Source: an uncultured Bacteroidales bacterium (lineage in GTDB: Bacteria; Bacteroidota; Bacteroidia; Bacteroidales; F082). From it: 64,000 bases of DNA. Positions 26,438 to 36,786 of this stretch are shown here, in pieces (the first letter of the stretch is position 1; every line of letters starts with the position of its first letter). Made by a program: the position numbers and the translations under genes. Under the pieces are notes generated by a model. It ran no database searches. It saw only the letters and a list, made by a program, of their open reading frames with translations, and was not told where the DNA came from. The stretch lies in contig CAMHJX010000006.1 of NCBI GenBank assembly GCA_946185535.1, positions 62,001 through 126,000 of the forward strand, read 5' to 3'.

Positions 26438-26493
26438 GAACTTGATGTTTTCACAACGGAATAATCCTTATTGTGAATTGCTGCATATCTTGT
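26407..26493 (-). ncRNA. tracrRNA of the type II-C CRISPR system
   Basis: On the minus strand, a TATTTTTG box (26498-26505) is followed by ACAAGATATGCAGCAATTCA, the start of a 23-nt anti-repeat (26471-26493). This pairs with the first 27 nt of the crRNA repeat as three helices (11, 5 and 7 bp) separated by a 1-nt and a 2-nt bulge on the crRNA side. A nexus-like segment follows, in which GGATTATTCC can fold and TTCACAA/TTGTGAA are complementary. A 7-bp terminator hairpin (GGGGCGA / TCGCCTC) and a run of eight Ts complete it. Predicted length is ~85-90 nt. It is antisense to, and upstream of, cas9. It should bind crRNA repeats, allow RNase III processing and load Cas9. Confidence 0.9.
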
Positions 26494-26497
26494 GCTG

Positions 26498-26505
26498 CAA
26501 AAATA
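26498..26505 (-). promoter_or_regulatory. -7 box TATTTTTG for tracrRNA
   Basis: TAnnTTTG match whose expected start point (~26491) coincides with the first anti-repeat bases. Confidence 0.75.
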
Positions 26506-26547
26506 GGTATTTTTTCCAATACTGCAAGAGTTTTTTGAAAAAAATAC

Positions 26548-26555
26548 TAATTTTG
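26548..26555 (+). promoter_or_regulatory. -7 box TAATTTTG for the cas9-cas1-cas2 operon
   Basis: Lies 31 bp before the cas9 ATG, divergent from the tracrRNA promoter. Confidence 0.55.
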
Positions 26556-26586
26556 ACAAAAATTTGAATTGATAAATAGTTGACTT

Positions 26587-29500
26587 ATGAAGAAAATACT
26601 AGGACTTGACTTAGGCACCAACAGCATTGGCTGGGCTGTGGTGAAAGCGGAAGAAATAACTCGAGAGAACGAGACAAATTATTTGAAGCCGACAGGCTTA
26701 AGTACGGCAGGAAGTAGAATTATTCCCATGTCGGCTGATATACTGGGCAATTTTGATGCTGGCAATTCCGTGTCGCAAACTGCGGAACGAACAGGATATA
26801 GAGGTGTGCGCCGTTTACATGAAAGGTATTTGTTACGTAGGCAACGTCTTTTGCGTGTCTTGAAACTAATGGGATTTTTGCCTGAACATTTTGCTAAGCA
26901 GATTGATGAACAAGGAAAGTTCATTGATTATGGTGAGCCAAAGTTAGCATGGAAAAAGGATGAATGTGGCAAATATGATTTTGTTTTCAAAAGCTCTTTC
27001 AATGAGATGTTGACGAATTTTGCTCAACACCAGCCTCAAATCCTTGCCGACGGCAAGAAAGTTCCTTACGACTGGACTATCTACTACCTTCGTAAGAAAG
27101 CTCTGACACAAAGACTTACAAAAGAAGAACTTGCTTGGATTCTATTACAGTTTAACCAGAAGCGTGGTTATTACCAATTGCGTGGCGAGGATGAGGATGA
27201 ACAGCATGACAAACTTGTCGAGTTTATCGCTCAAAAAGTGGTTAGAGTTGAAGCCACTGATGAGAAAAAGGGTGATGATGTTTGGTACAATGTGTATTTG
27301 GAGAACGGCATGGTCTATCGCCGCTCGAGCAAAATGCCTTTGGATTGGGAAGGAAAAGTTAAAGAGTTTATCGTTACTACTGATCTCGAAAAAGATGGAA
27401 CGCCCAAAAAAGACAAGGAAGGCAACATCAAACGTTCTTTTCGTGCTCCAAAAGAGGATGATTGGACTTTGCTAAAGAAGAAAACGGAGTTCGACATCGA
27501 TAACAGCCGCATGACTGTCGGTTGCTACATCTATGACCAGTTGCTCCAAAAGCCTGACCAAAAGATTATTGGTAAGTTGGTTCGCACGGTTGAGCGTAAA
27601 TACTATAAAGATGAGCTGCGACTTATTCTTGAAACACAGGTTGCCTTGATACCTGAATTGAAGGATGATGCTTTATATAATAGGTGTCTTGAAGAGTTAT
27701 ATCCAAACAATGAATCGCACCGAAAAAACATAGCTAAACCTGACTTCATTAATCTATTCATCAACGACATCTTGTTTTACCAACGTCCATTGAAGAGCAA
27801 GAAGTCACTCATCAGCGATTGTCCATACGAGAGTCACTTCGACAAGGATGGCAATGAGCATCCCGTAAAGTGCATTGCCAAATCGAATCCGTTGTTCCAA
27901 GAGTTTCGCCTTTGGCAATTTGTGCAGAATTTGCGTATCTACCAACGGGAAAGAATTGTCAGTGATAGTCAGTTGGACTTGTTCGGAAACATTTCGGCAG
28001 GGAGACTTCAGACAGATGTGGATGTTACAGATGAGTTTCTGAAAACTGAAGATGATTATGTGAAGCTCTTTGATTGGCTCAACGATAGGGCATCCATTAA
28101 ACAGGACACATTGCTCAACTCATACTTTAAGTTCAAAAAGGAGAAGGGCAAGGATGTGTATCCCTATCGTTGGAATTATGTGGAGGATAAGGAATACCCT
28201 TGCAACAAAACGAGGGCGGCAATGCTTGACGGATTTCTGAAATGCAGCATTGATGCTGGTTTACTCACCAGAGAAAAAGAAATGTCGTTATGGCATGTTC
28301 TTTATTCTGTGGAAGACAAGATGGAAATAGTCAAGGCATTAAAAAAGTACGCTCAAAAGAATAATCTTCCCGATTTGTTTGCTGAGGTGTTCGCCAAAGT
28401 CAAACCGTTTAAAAAGGACTATGGATCGTATTCCGAAAAGGCTATCAAGAAGTTGCTGCCGCTAATGCGGATGGGCAAGTATTGGAGCGCTGATGCTATT
28501 GACAACAAGACAAAAGAACGTATTGACAATATGCTGACGGGCGAATACGATGAAAACATCAAAAACCGAGTGCGCGAAAAGGCTATTAACTTGACTGACA
28601 TTGACCATTTCAAAGGTCTGCCTATTTGGTTGGCATGCTACATTGTCTATGACCGCCATTCGGAGGCCAAGGAAATCGGGAAATGGGAAGAGCCCGAAGA
28701 CATCGACTGCTATTTGAAGGAATTCAAACAGCATTCGCTACGCAATCCCATTGTGGAGCAGGTCGTTACGGAAGCGCTACGTACCGTCCGTGACATCTGG
28801 AAACAGGAGGAACGAATTGATGAAATTCATTTGGAACTAGGTCGCGAGATGAAAAATCCCGTCGACAAGCGCAAACGGATGACAGAAAATATCCTGCAAA
28901 ATGAAAACACTAACTTGCGCATCAAGGCGATGCTGATGGAGTTCACAAATCCCGAAATGGGCATTGAGAATGTTCGCCCATATTCGCCAAGCCAGCAAGA
29001 CATTCTGCGAATTTACGAGGAAAATGCGCTTGAAAATCTGACCAAGGATGACAAGGATTTTGATTTCGTTAGCAAAATTTCCAAGTCGGCACAGCCTTCA
29101 AAATCAGATATAATAAGGTACAAATGTTGGTTGGAGCAGAAATATCGCTCACCCTATACTGGCGAAATGATTCCGCTTGCCAAGTTGTTTACTTCGGCAT
29201 ACGAAATTGAGCATGTGATTCCTCAATCACGCTACTTTGATGATTCGTTTACCAACAAGGTGATTTGTGAAAAAGAAGTGAACGGGCTAAAAGACCGCCA
29301 ACTTGGTTTTGAGTTTATCAAGAATCATCATGGTGAAAAAGTGCAACTGAGCCAAGGCAAAGTGGTGGAAATTATGTCGGTGGAGGCATACGAAAAGTTT
29401 GTGAAAGAACATTATGCCAACAACCGCACGAAGATGAAGAAATTGCTGATGGACGACATCCCAGACGGTTTCATTGAGCGGCAGTTGAACGACAGCCGAT

Positions 29501-31200
29501 ATATCAGCAAATTGGTGAAAGGACTGCTTTCGAACATTGTCCGTGAAAAACTAGAAAATGGTGAGTATGAGCCGGAAGCTGTCTCAAAGAACTTGATTTC
29601 GTGCAATGGCTCCATCACCGACCGACTGAAAAAGGATTGGGGAATGAATGATGTTTGGAATAGCATTGTTTTACCGCGTTTCCGCCGTTTGAACGAACTG
29701 ACGGGAAAGGATTGCTTTACGGCAATTAGCGCGGAAGGCCACGAAATTCCAGCTATGCCGCTCGAATTGCAAAAAGGCTTCAACAAGAAGCGCATCGACC
29801 ACCGTCATCACGCTATGGATGCCATCGTGATTGCATGTGCTACAAGAGACCATGTGAATTTGCTCAATAATGAAGCAGCACACTCGAAGCACAATGCCAA
29901 TCGTTACCAACTGCAACGCAAGTTGCGCCGATTCGAGAAATTGACCATCGATGGCATGGAAAAAGAAGTCGCAAAGGAGTTCTTGAAACCGTGGGATTCG
30001 TTTACTACGGATGCCAAGCAGGTTTTGGAAAACATCATTGTAAGTTTCAAGCAGAATTTGCGCGTCATCAACAAGACTACAAACAGTTACCAACGCTATG
30101 ACGAGACGGGCAAGAAAGTGATAGTAAAGCAAGAGAAAGGCGATAGTTGGGCGATTCGCAAGTCGATGCACAAAGACACTGTTTTTGGTGAGGTGAATCT
30201 GCGAATGAGTGATAAAACTGTTTCCCTTAACGAAGCATTAAAGAATCCAAAAACAATTGTAAACAAGGAGTTTAAGAAGAAAGTAATGGAACTGCTGGAA
30301 GCAGGTCGAGATGCTAAATACATCAAGAAATATGTGGAGGACAACAAGGATATTTGGTCAGATATAGATGTTAAGAGGATACAGGTTTATTATTTCACTA
30401 AAGAAACAAAAGACCGCTATTTTGCCACGCGTAAACCGCTTGACACTTCGTATAATAGCAAGAAAATTAAAGAAAGTGTGACTGACACAGGGATTCAGAA
30501 AATCCTATTGGAGCACTTGGAAGCTAAGGGAGGAGACCCTGAACTTGCTTTTTCGCCTGATGGCATCGACGAGATGAATCGAAACATTGTTGCGCTCAAT
30601 AAGGGCAAATTCCATCAGCCCATCTTGAAAGTGCGTGTCTATGAAAAGGCTGAAAAGTTCGCTGTTGGTCAAAATGGAAACAAATCAGCTAAATTTGTGG
30701 AAGCCGCCAAGGGCACCAACCTTTTCTTCGCCATTTTCGGAACGGAAAAGACAAACAAGGAAACAGGTGAAACGGAAACAGTTCGTTCTTATCTGACCAT
30801 TCCGCTCAATGTGATGATTGACTGCCAAAAGAAATACGGTTCACAATGGCGCAACAACATTGAAGCCTATCTGCAAGAACAACAATTAGCTACATCCGAT
30901 GCCAAGCTCTTGTTCATCCTTTCGCCAAATGATTTGGTGTATTTGTCTATGCCTGAGGAATTGAAGGATGGAATTTATAAAATTGATAAATCAAGAATTT
31001 ACAAATTAGTTAGTTGTACTGGAAGTAGATTGTATGCAATTCCTTTTTCAGTGGCAAAAGTAATTGTCGATAAGATGGAGTTTACACAATTAAATAAGGT
31101 GGAATTTACTGATGACAAATTGTCAATTAAAGAAATCTGTGTTCCTATCAAAGTGGATAGATTAGGTAACATCATCGAACTAAACGGAAAGAAGCTATGA
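26587..31200 (+). CDS. cas9: CRISPR-associated endonuclease Cas9 (type II-C, large form)
   Basis: 1537 residues, long for II-C but in line with the large Bacteroidota forms. Visible parts: RuvC-I GLDLGTNSIGWAV with D8; Arg-rich bridge helix (GVRRLHERYLLRRQRLLRVL) near 78-97; a long helical REC lobe; RuvC-II IHLELGREM with E750; HNH core YEIEHVIPQSRYFDDSFTNK with H876 and N899, and Glu rather than Asp before the His; RuvC-III RIDHRHHAMDAIVIA with H1075 and D1078; and a long C-terminal PAM-interacting region. All nuclease residues are present, so both strands should be cut. It forms an operon with cas1 (ATG 42 bp downstream) and cas2. No csn2 or cas4 is present, which fits type II-C. The tracrRNA lies upstream on the opposite strand. 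Confidence 0.98.
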   Translation: MKKILGLDLGTNSIGWAVVKAEEITRENETNYLKPTGLSTAGSRIIPMSADILGNFDAGNSVSQTAERTGYRGVRRLHERYLLRRQRLLRVLKLMGFLPEHFAKQIDEQGKFIDYGEPKLAWKKDECGKYDFVFKSSFNEMLTNFAQHQPQILADGKKVPYDWTIYYLRKKALTQRLTKEELAWILLQFNQKRGYYQLRGEDEDEQHDKLVEFIAQKVVRVEATDEKKGDDVWYNVYLENGMVYRRSSKMPLDWEGKVKEFIVTTDLEKDGTPKKDKEGNIKRSFRAPKEDDWTLLKKKTEFDIDNSRMTVGCYIYDQLLQKPDQKIIGKLVRTVERKYYKDELRLILETQVALIPELKDDALYNRCLEELYPNNESHRKNIAKPDFINLFINDILFYQRPLKSKKSLISDCPYESHFDKDGNEHPVKCIAKSNPLFQEFRLWQFVQNLRIYQRERIVSDSQLDLFGNISAGRLQTDVDVTDEFLKTEDDYVKLFDWLNDRASIKQDTLLNSYFKFKKEKGKDVYPYRWNYVEDKEYPCNKTRAAMLDGFLKCSIDAGLLTREKEMSLWHVLYSVEDKMEIVKALKKYAQKNNLPDLFAEVFAKVKPFKKDYGSYSEKAIKKLLPLMRMGKYWSADAIDNKTKERIDNMLTGEYDENIKNRVREKAINLTDIDHFKGLPIWLACYIVYDRHSEAKEIGKWEEPEDIDCYLKEFKQHSLRNPIVEQVVTEALRTVRDIWKQEERIDEIHLELGREMKNPVDKRKRMTENILQNENTNLRIKAMLMEFTNPEMGIENVRPYSPSQQDILRIYEENALENLTKDDKDFDFVSKISKSAQPSKSDIIRYKCWLEQKYRSPYTGEMIPLAKLFTSAYEIEHVIPQSRYFDDSFTNKVICEKEVNGLKDRQLGFEFIKNHHGEKVQLSQGKVVEIMSVEAYEKFVKEHYANNRTKMKKLLMDDIPDGFIERQLNDSRYISKLVKGLLSNIVREKLENGEYEPEAVSKNLISCNGSITDRLKKDWGMNDVWNSIVLPRFRRLNELTGKDCFTAISAEGHEIPAMPLELQKGFNKKRIDHRHHAMDAIVIACATRDHVNLLNNEAAHSKHNANRYQLQRKLRRFEKLTIDGMEKEVAKEFLKPWDSFTTDAKQVLENIIVSFKQNLRVINKTTNSYQRYDETGKKVIVKQEKGDSWAIRKSMHKDTVFGEVNLRMSDKTVSLNEALKNPKTIVNKEFKKKVMELLEAGRDAKYIKKYVEDNKDIWSDIDVKRIQVYYFTKETKDRYFATRKPLDTSYNSKKIKESVTDTGIQKILLEHLEAKGGDPELAFSPDGIDEMNRNIVALNKGKFHQPILKVRVYEKAEKFAVGQNGNKSAKFVEAAKGTNLFFAIFGTEKTNKETGETETVRSYLTIPLNVMIDCQKKYGSQWRNNIEAYLQEQQLATSDAKLLFILSPNDLVYLSMPEELKDGIYKIDKSRIYKLVSCTGSRLYAIPFSVAKVIVDKMEFTQLNKVEFTDDKLSIKEICVPIKVDRLGNIIELNGKKL

Positions 31201-31242
31201 GTTGTACCCAAATTGGTTACAACTGAACAAACGAAAGCAACC

Positions 31243-32489
<1,247 letters not shown>

Positions 32490-32514
32490 ATCGGAAAAAA
32501 TGGTCATAACAAAG

Positions 32515-32544
32515 AAAAATCCAACTCGAATGAGCTGGATTTTT
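32515..32544 (+). terminator. Bidirectional terminator between cas2 and the CRISPR array
   Basis: AAAAATCCA / TGGATTTTT arms with an inner CTC/GAG pair. It can stop cas-operon transcription rightward and array transcription leftward. Confidence 0.75.
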
Positions 32545-32551
32545 CTTTTCT

Positions 32552-32582
32552 GAAACAACATCTAAATTGTTGTGGCTCTTTG
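32552..32582. other. Repeat-like remnant at the cas2 side of the array
   Basis: Contains GAAACAAC (32552-32559), GTTGTG (32569-32574) and CTCTTTG (32576-32582). These are pieces of the CRISPR repeat in its crRNA orientation, separated by a few unrelated bases. It may be a decayed repeat or part of a leader/anchor sequence. Confidence 0.35.
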
Positions 32583-32597
32583 TTTTACCCATATCGT

Positions 32598-33421
32598 GTT
32601 GTTTCAAAGAGCAAAGATACAAGATAAATGCAAGCAATTCACAACAGCATTGGTATGATGCCCCCGGTGCCAAGGGTTGTTTCAAAGAGCAAAGATACAA
32701 GATAAATGCAAGCAATTCACAACTCGCCACCGTCCATACCTTCACCGACAACGGTTGTTTCAAAGAGCAAAGATACAAGATAAATGCAAGCAATTCACAA
32801 CCTATCTCGCCCAACTCCTTGACGGACTTAGTTGTTTCAAAGAGCAAAGATACAAGATAAATGCAAGCAATTCACAACTTTTTCATAATGTTGATTATTT
32901 GTGGTTTTGTTGTTTCAAAGAGCAAAGATACAAGATAAATGCAAGCAATTCACAACAATGTTTGTTGTTGTTTCAATTGAGTAGGGTTGTTTCAAAGAGC
33001 AAAGATACAAGATAAATGCAAGCAATTCACAACTCCACAATTGCGCCCAACTCAAACACGCATGTTGTTTCAAAGAGCAAAGATACAAGATAAATGCAAG
33101 CAATTCACAACACAAGGTAACGGCAATTTTGACCGCCGCCGGTTGTTTCAAAGAGCAAAGATACAAGATAAATGCAAGCAATTCACAACTGCTTCTCCTG
33201 GATTTAGCCATCTTGTTAAGTTGTTTCAAAGAGCAAAGATACAAGATAAATGCAAGCAATTCACAACGTTTCTAAGAATGGTAGTTTCGGCTATAATGTT
33301 GTTTCAAAGAGCAAAGATACAAGATAAATGCAAGCAATTCACAACGTAAAACTGCGTGGTGACCAAGGCAACGCGGTTGTTTCAAAGAGCAAAGATACAA
33401 GATAAATGCAAGCAATTCACA
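32598..33421 (-). CRISPR. Type II-C CRISPR array: 11 repeats, 10 spacers
   Basis: Repeats of 48 bp start on the plus strand with GTTGTTTCAAAGAGC and end with GCAAGCAATTCACAAC. They lie at 32598, 32676, 32754, 32831, 32909, 32986, 33064, 33142, 33220, 33298 and 33376. Spacers are 30 bp, except the third and fifth (29 bp), and all differ. Ten repeats look identical; the last, at 33376, loses its final two matching bases after 33421. Reading on the minus strand, each repeat begins GTTGTGAATTGC, complementary to the tracrRNA anti-repeat. It also contains TATCTTTG at repeat positions 27-34, a promoter box firing into the adjacent spacer toward cas2. crRNA orientation is therefore right to left. 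No spacer match was searched. Confidence 0.98.
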
Positions 33422-33857
33422 TTTTCGATAATTCGTATCCCACCACCGGCCCCAAGAAGATAGCTATATAAACCAAAGTAATCCAAGGCTGATACTCCAC
33501 ATAAAACTGCTTGAAGGTCAGGCTCCAAGGATGCTTGATAAGCACCCATCCGAAGAGGTCGAAGATGATACAGATGGAAACCCAAATGGCTCCTGTAGCC
33601 AAGGCTTCGGCCATAGTAGGGTCGGGGAGGGCGCGCATATAGAGCCAACCGAACAAGGAAAAGAAAATGATGTTGTAAAGCGGATGCCAGGGCTTGGTCT
33701 TCTCGTAGCCTTCGCCCATGCCAGGTCCTTCTTTCATCGAGCTGTATTTCAACACCACGATGTTAAATATGGTGTGCATGATTCCGATGATGGTCACTAC
33801 GAAATAGGCCACCCAGAACCATAGCATGGACATCCCGAAATCCTGCATGGTTTCCAA
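33417..33857 (-). CDS. Small polytopic membrane protein whose stop lies in the last CRISPR repeat
   Basis: 146 residues with about four membrane helices (MLWFWVAYFVVTIIGIMHTI, PLYNIIFFSLFGWLYMRAL, GAIWVSICIIFDLFGWVLI, ITLVYIAIFLGPVVGYEL). I do not recognise the family. It follows the UPF0597 gene by 5 bp on the same strand and is probably co-transcribed with it. Its stop codon TGA (33417-33419) is formed by bases of the terminal CRISPR repeat, so the array abuts or cuts the gene end. Either start, 33857 or 33848, is possible. Confidence 0.7.
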   Translation of the reverse strand: METMQDFGMSMLWFWVAYFVVTIIGIMHTIFNIVVLKYSSMKEGPGMGEGYEKTKPWHPLYNIIFFSLFGWLYMRALPDPTMAEALATGAIWVSICIIFDLFGWVLIKHPWSLTFKQFYVEYQPWITLVYIAIFLGPVVGYELSKM

Positions 33858-33862
33858 TAAGA

Positions 33863-35134
33863 TTATTCCACCATAATCTTAAGGATCTCCACATCAGTCT
33901 CCTTCATGCCGAGGCGGCCGAGGCAGCCGATGTGGTCGATGGTCTCTTCGACATCCTTGCCGATGATGCCGTCACCGCCGAGGAGGTTGCAGCCCTGCTT
34001 GCTCATCTCGTAGCCGAGGATGCCTGCCTCAACGGAAAGGGCAATCTTGCCGGCACACGAAGGCTTGGCGCCGTCGCAGACGATGCCAGCGGCCATACCC
34101 AAGGCATTCTCCAAGGTGTGTTCGATGATGCTGAGCGGCTCACCCATGAGGTAGGCGATGCCACAGCCCGAGGCGCAGCCTGCACTGACGGCACCACAAT
34201 ATGCTGAAAGTCTACCTATGCCGGTCTTCTGGTGGATGGCAACGAGGTTGGAGAGGGCCACGGCACGAATGGTGCGGTCTTCATCGATGCCGTATTCTTC
34301 GGCATAAGCAAGGACGGGCAGACTTACGGTCATGCCTTGGTTGCCGCTGCCCGAGTTGATGATGACGGGCATCTCGCAGCCGCTCATGCGGGCGTCGCTG
34401 CCTGCCGCTGCCCAGGCACGGGCCTTGATTCTCACATCAGTGCCGAAACTGAGGATGGTGCTGCCGATGTTAGTACCCCAATTGTTCTTCAAGCCTTCTT
34501 CTGAAATGGCCTTGTTGCATTCAATTTGCGGCTTGATGATGGGCTTGAGGTCTTCCAAATCGGCACTGTTGGCAAACTCGTAGATTTTCTCCATGCAGAG
34601 ACAGCTGCGGTCGGTGAGTTTGGTGGCACCTGTCTCGGTGTAACCTGCGTCAAACAGCACTTGGTCGTCCTTTTCCATCTTCACGATATTAGTGTGGAAG
34701 CCTGCGATGCGCACACTGGCGGAGTGCTCTTCTGTATATAAGGTGACCGTGACATCGAGTTGCGCGATGATATTGAGCGGTACCACAGTCATCAAGGTGT
34801 TGTCGAGGAATTCGGCGATGGCCTTTTTCTGCTCGGGCGTGACTTCGGCGATGACCTCAAGTGCTTTCTTGGGGTTGCCGGCCACGATACCCGCTGCTAC
34901 CGAGGCTTTCAGGCCTTTCATGCCCTTGGTGTTGGGCACGATGACGCTTTTCACATTCTTGATGATGTTGCCGCTGGCCTTGATTTCCACGCGCTTGGGC
35001 ATGGTGCCCAAAATCTCATGGGCTTTCGCGGCGGCGTAGGCCAAGCAAATCGGTTCGGTGCAACCCATGGCGGGCACTAGCTCTTCCTTAAGAATACTCA
35101 AATAAGAGGTGTATAGACAATCGCTTTTTTCCAT
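33863..35134 (-). CDS. UPF0597/YhaM-family protein (L-serine dehydratase-alpha fold, probable cysteine desulfidase)
   Basis: About 423 residues from ATG 35134 (MEKSDCLYTSYLSILKEELV). Family motifs: PAMGCTEPICLAYAAAKA, NSGSGNQGMTVSLPV, LSAYCGAVSAGCASGCGIAYLMG and GIVCDGAKPSCAGKIALSVEAG. Cys residues lie where serine-dehydratase-type enzymes hold an Fe-S cluster. YhaM/CyuA-type members break down L-cysteine to pyruvate, sulfide and ammonia; assignment to that reaction is by family. A TATTTTTG box at 35152-35159 supports this start over 35143. Confidence 0.85.
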   Translation of the reverse strand: MEKSDCLYTSYLSILKEELVPAMGCTEPICLAYAAAKAHEILGTMPKRVEIKASGNIIKNVKSVIVPNTKGMKGLKASVAAGIVAGNPKKALEVIAEVTPEQKKAIAEFLDNTLMTVVPLNIIAQLDVTVTLYTEEHSASVRIAGFHTNIVKMEKDDQVLFDAGYTETGATKLTDRSCLCMEKIYEFANSADLEDLKPIIKPQIECNKAISEEGLKNNWGTNIGSTILSFGTDVRIKARAWAAAGSDARMSGCEMPVIINSGSGNQGMTVSLPVLAYAEEYGIDEDRTIRAVALSNLVAIHQKTGIGRLSAYCGAVSAGCASGCGIAYLMGEPLSIIEHTLENALGMAAGIVCDGAKPSCAGKIALSVEAGILGYEMSKQGCNLLGGDGIIGKDVEETIDHIGCLGRLGMKETDVEILKIMVE

Positions 35135-35151
35135 CTTTCCCAAAATTTCCG

Positions 35152-35159
35152 CAAAAATA
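35152..35159 (-). promoter_or_regulatory. -7 box TATTTTTG for the UPF0597 gene
   Basis: Reverse complement of CAAAAATA, 18 bp upstream of ATG 35134. Confidence 0.55.
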
Positions 35160-35201
35160 CAAAAAAAAGGTGTTTTTGCTTGTTTGGATAAAAATAATGC
35201 C

Positions 35202-35209
35202 TAACTTTG
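35202..35209 (+). promoter_or_regulatory. -7 box TAACTTTG for the GAPDH gene
   Basis: TAnnTTTG match implying an ~80-nt leader before ATG 35294. The leader contains the REP-like words at 35226-35270. Confidence 0.6.
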
Positions 35210-35225
35210 CCAAAAAATAAAAGCA

Positions 35226-35270
35226 GGTTGCTGAGTACTGAGCCTGCCGAAGTATCGAAGCACCAAACCT
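35226..35270. repeat. REP-like element in the GAPDH leader
   Basis: GGTTGCTGAG, TGAGCCTGCCGAAG, TATCGAAGCACC and AAACC echo the elements at 22784 and 24275 but are more diverged. Confidence 0.5.
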
Positions 35271-35293
35271 ATTGTAGAATAAAAAGTACAAGT

Positions 35294-36748
35294 ATGAACA
35301 ACGACAATTTCGAAACCTCTTTGAAGGCATGGAATGAAAATGAAAAAGCTGCCAACGAACTTATTAATATTGTTGGTAGGTTGTGGTATGACAAGTCGGT
35401 GGAACTCATCATGTTGCGTTCGCTGCTGGTCAACCGTGGTTCGGGTAAGATCCTGAACAAGCATCTTCGTGCCGAGAATGTGTTGGGCAAGCCGGTCCGC
35501 GTGCAGGATTCTCTGCTTATCGCCAAGGCTCTCCTTGCCGAGAATCTCGCTCCCGCCCGTATCGACCTTGGTCGTCTCAATTCTGAGTGGACGGATGAGA
35601 AAGAAAAGTATAATAACAATGTGACTGCCTTTGTGCGCGACAAGCTCAACTACATCATCGACGCCAATCCGCGCAGCAACAAAGTGCAAGATGTTATCCT
35701 CTATGGTTTTGGTCGTATCGGTCGTATCCTCTGCCGTGAGATGACGGAGATGGCTGGCAGAGGCGATGCCCTCCGTGTCCGTGCCATTGTCACCCGCAAG
35801 AACTCGCCCGAGGATATCCTGAAGCGTATCAACCTGTTCCGCACCGATTCAGTGCACCGTTATTTCCATGGTGTGTGCACGCCTATTCCTGGTGAGAACG
35901 CCATGATGGTCAACGGCCAGAAGATTCTCTTCCTCGAAAGCAAGAACCCCGAGGACCTCGACTACACGCAATATGGCATCAACGATGCTTTGCTGATCGA
36001 CAACACGGGTGCTTTCCGTGACAGAGAGTCGCTGTCGCGTCACCTGCAAGCCAAGGGCGTGGCCAAGGTATTGCTCACCGCTCCTGGTAAGGGCGACATC
36101 CCGAATGTGGTGTACGGTGTCAACCAAGACACGCTCGACCTCGACAACGAAACCATCTTCTCAGCTGCTTCCTGCACCACCAACGCCATCGTTCCTGGTC
36201 TGGAGGTCATGCTGAAGAACTTCGGCATTGTGAAGGGTCACATCGAGACCATCCACAGTTACACCAACGACCAGAACCTGCTGGACAACTACCACAAGAA
36301 AGAGCGTCGTGGTCGTTCGGCACCGTTAAACATGGTAATCACCGAGACGGGTGCTGGCAAAGCTGCTGCCAAAGCTATTCCCGAACTGAAGGGCAAACTG
36401 ACGAGCAATGCTGTGCGTGTACCTACGCCTGATGTCTCCTTGGCTGTGCTTGCTCTCGACCTCGAGCGTGAGACCACCGTTGAGGAAGTCAATGAAGCTT
36501 TCCGTAAGGCCAGCCTTGAAGGCAACCTCATCGAGCAGATCCGTTTCAGCAACAATACCGAGTTCGTCTCGAGCGACGGTATCGGCGACAGCTGTGCCTG
36601 CATCTTTGATGCTCCGGCCACCAAGGTCAGCGAAGACGGCAAGACCGTGGTGTTGTATTTGTGGTACGACAACGAGTTCGGCTACAGCAACCAGGTGGTT
36701 CGCCTCGCCCGCCACATCGGTCAGGTGAAGAGTTACAGATACTATTGA
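35294..36748 (+). CDS. gap: Glyceraldehyde-3-phosphate dehydrogenase with N-terminal extension
   Basis: About 484 residues from ATG 35294, versus ~335 for standard GAPDH. Residues 1-~130 are an extra helical domain (NFETSLKAWNENEKAANELI, RVQDSLLIAKALLAENLAPA). The Rossmann NAD site follows (VILYGFGRIGRILCREM), then the catalytic SAASCTTNAIVPG with C294, the His-containing IETIHSYTNDQNLLDNYHK, RRGRSAPLNMVITETGAGKA, and the terminal WYDNEFGYSNQVVRL. It catalyses the NAD(P)-dependent oxidative phosphorylation of glyceraldehyde-3-P. Extended forms are known in Bacteroidota and gammaproteobacteria. A UUCG hairpin terminator follows. Confidence 0.94.
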   Translation: MNNDNFETSLKAWNENEKAANELINIVGRLWYDKSVELIMLRSLLVNRGSGKILNKHLRAENVLGKPVRVQDSLLIAKALLAENLAPARIDLGRLNSEWTDEKEKYNNNVTAFVRDKLNYIIDANPRSNKVQDVILYGFGRIGRILCREMTEMAGRGDALRVRAIVTRKNSPEDILKRINLFRTDSVHRYFHGVCTPIPGENAMMVNGQKILFLESKNPEDLDYTQYGINDALLIDNTGAFRDRESLSRHLQAKGVAKVLLTAPGKGDIPNVVYGVNQDTLDLDNETIFSAASCTTNAIVPGLEVMLKNFGIVKGHIETIHSYTNDQNLLDNYHKKERRGRSAPLNMVITETGAGKAAAKAIPELKGKLTSNAVRVPTPDVSLAVLALDLERETTVEEVNEAFRKASLEGNLIEQIRFSNNTEFVSSDGIGDSCACIFDAPATKVSEDGKTVVLYLWYDNEFGYSNQVVRLARHIGQVKSYRYY

Positions 36749-36786
36749 TGCTGTACTTTCACTGAAAAAGTGGAACTGCTAAACGA

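Noticed and set aside
26587-31200. Cas9 as type II-A or II-B
   Set aside because: No csn2 or cas4 gene lies in the locus, and tracrRNA and repeat layout fit II-C.
32567-33349. Open frames running through the CRISPR array on both strands
   Set aside because: They are translations of the repeat units (same peptide recurring), with no start signals; artefacts of the array.
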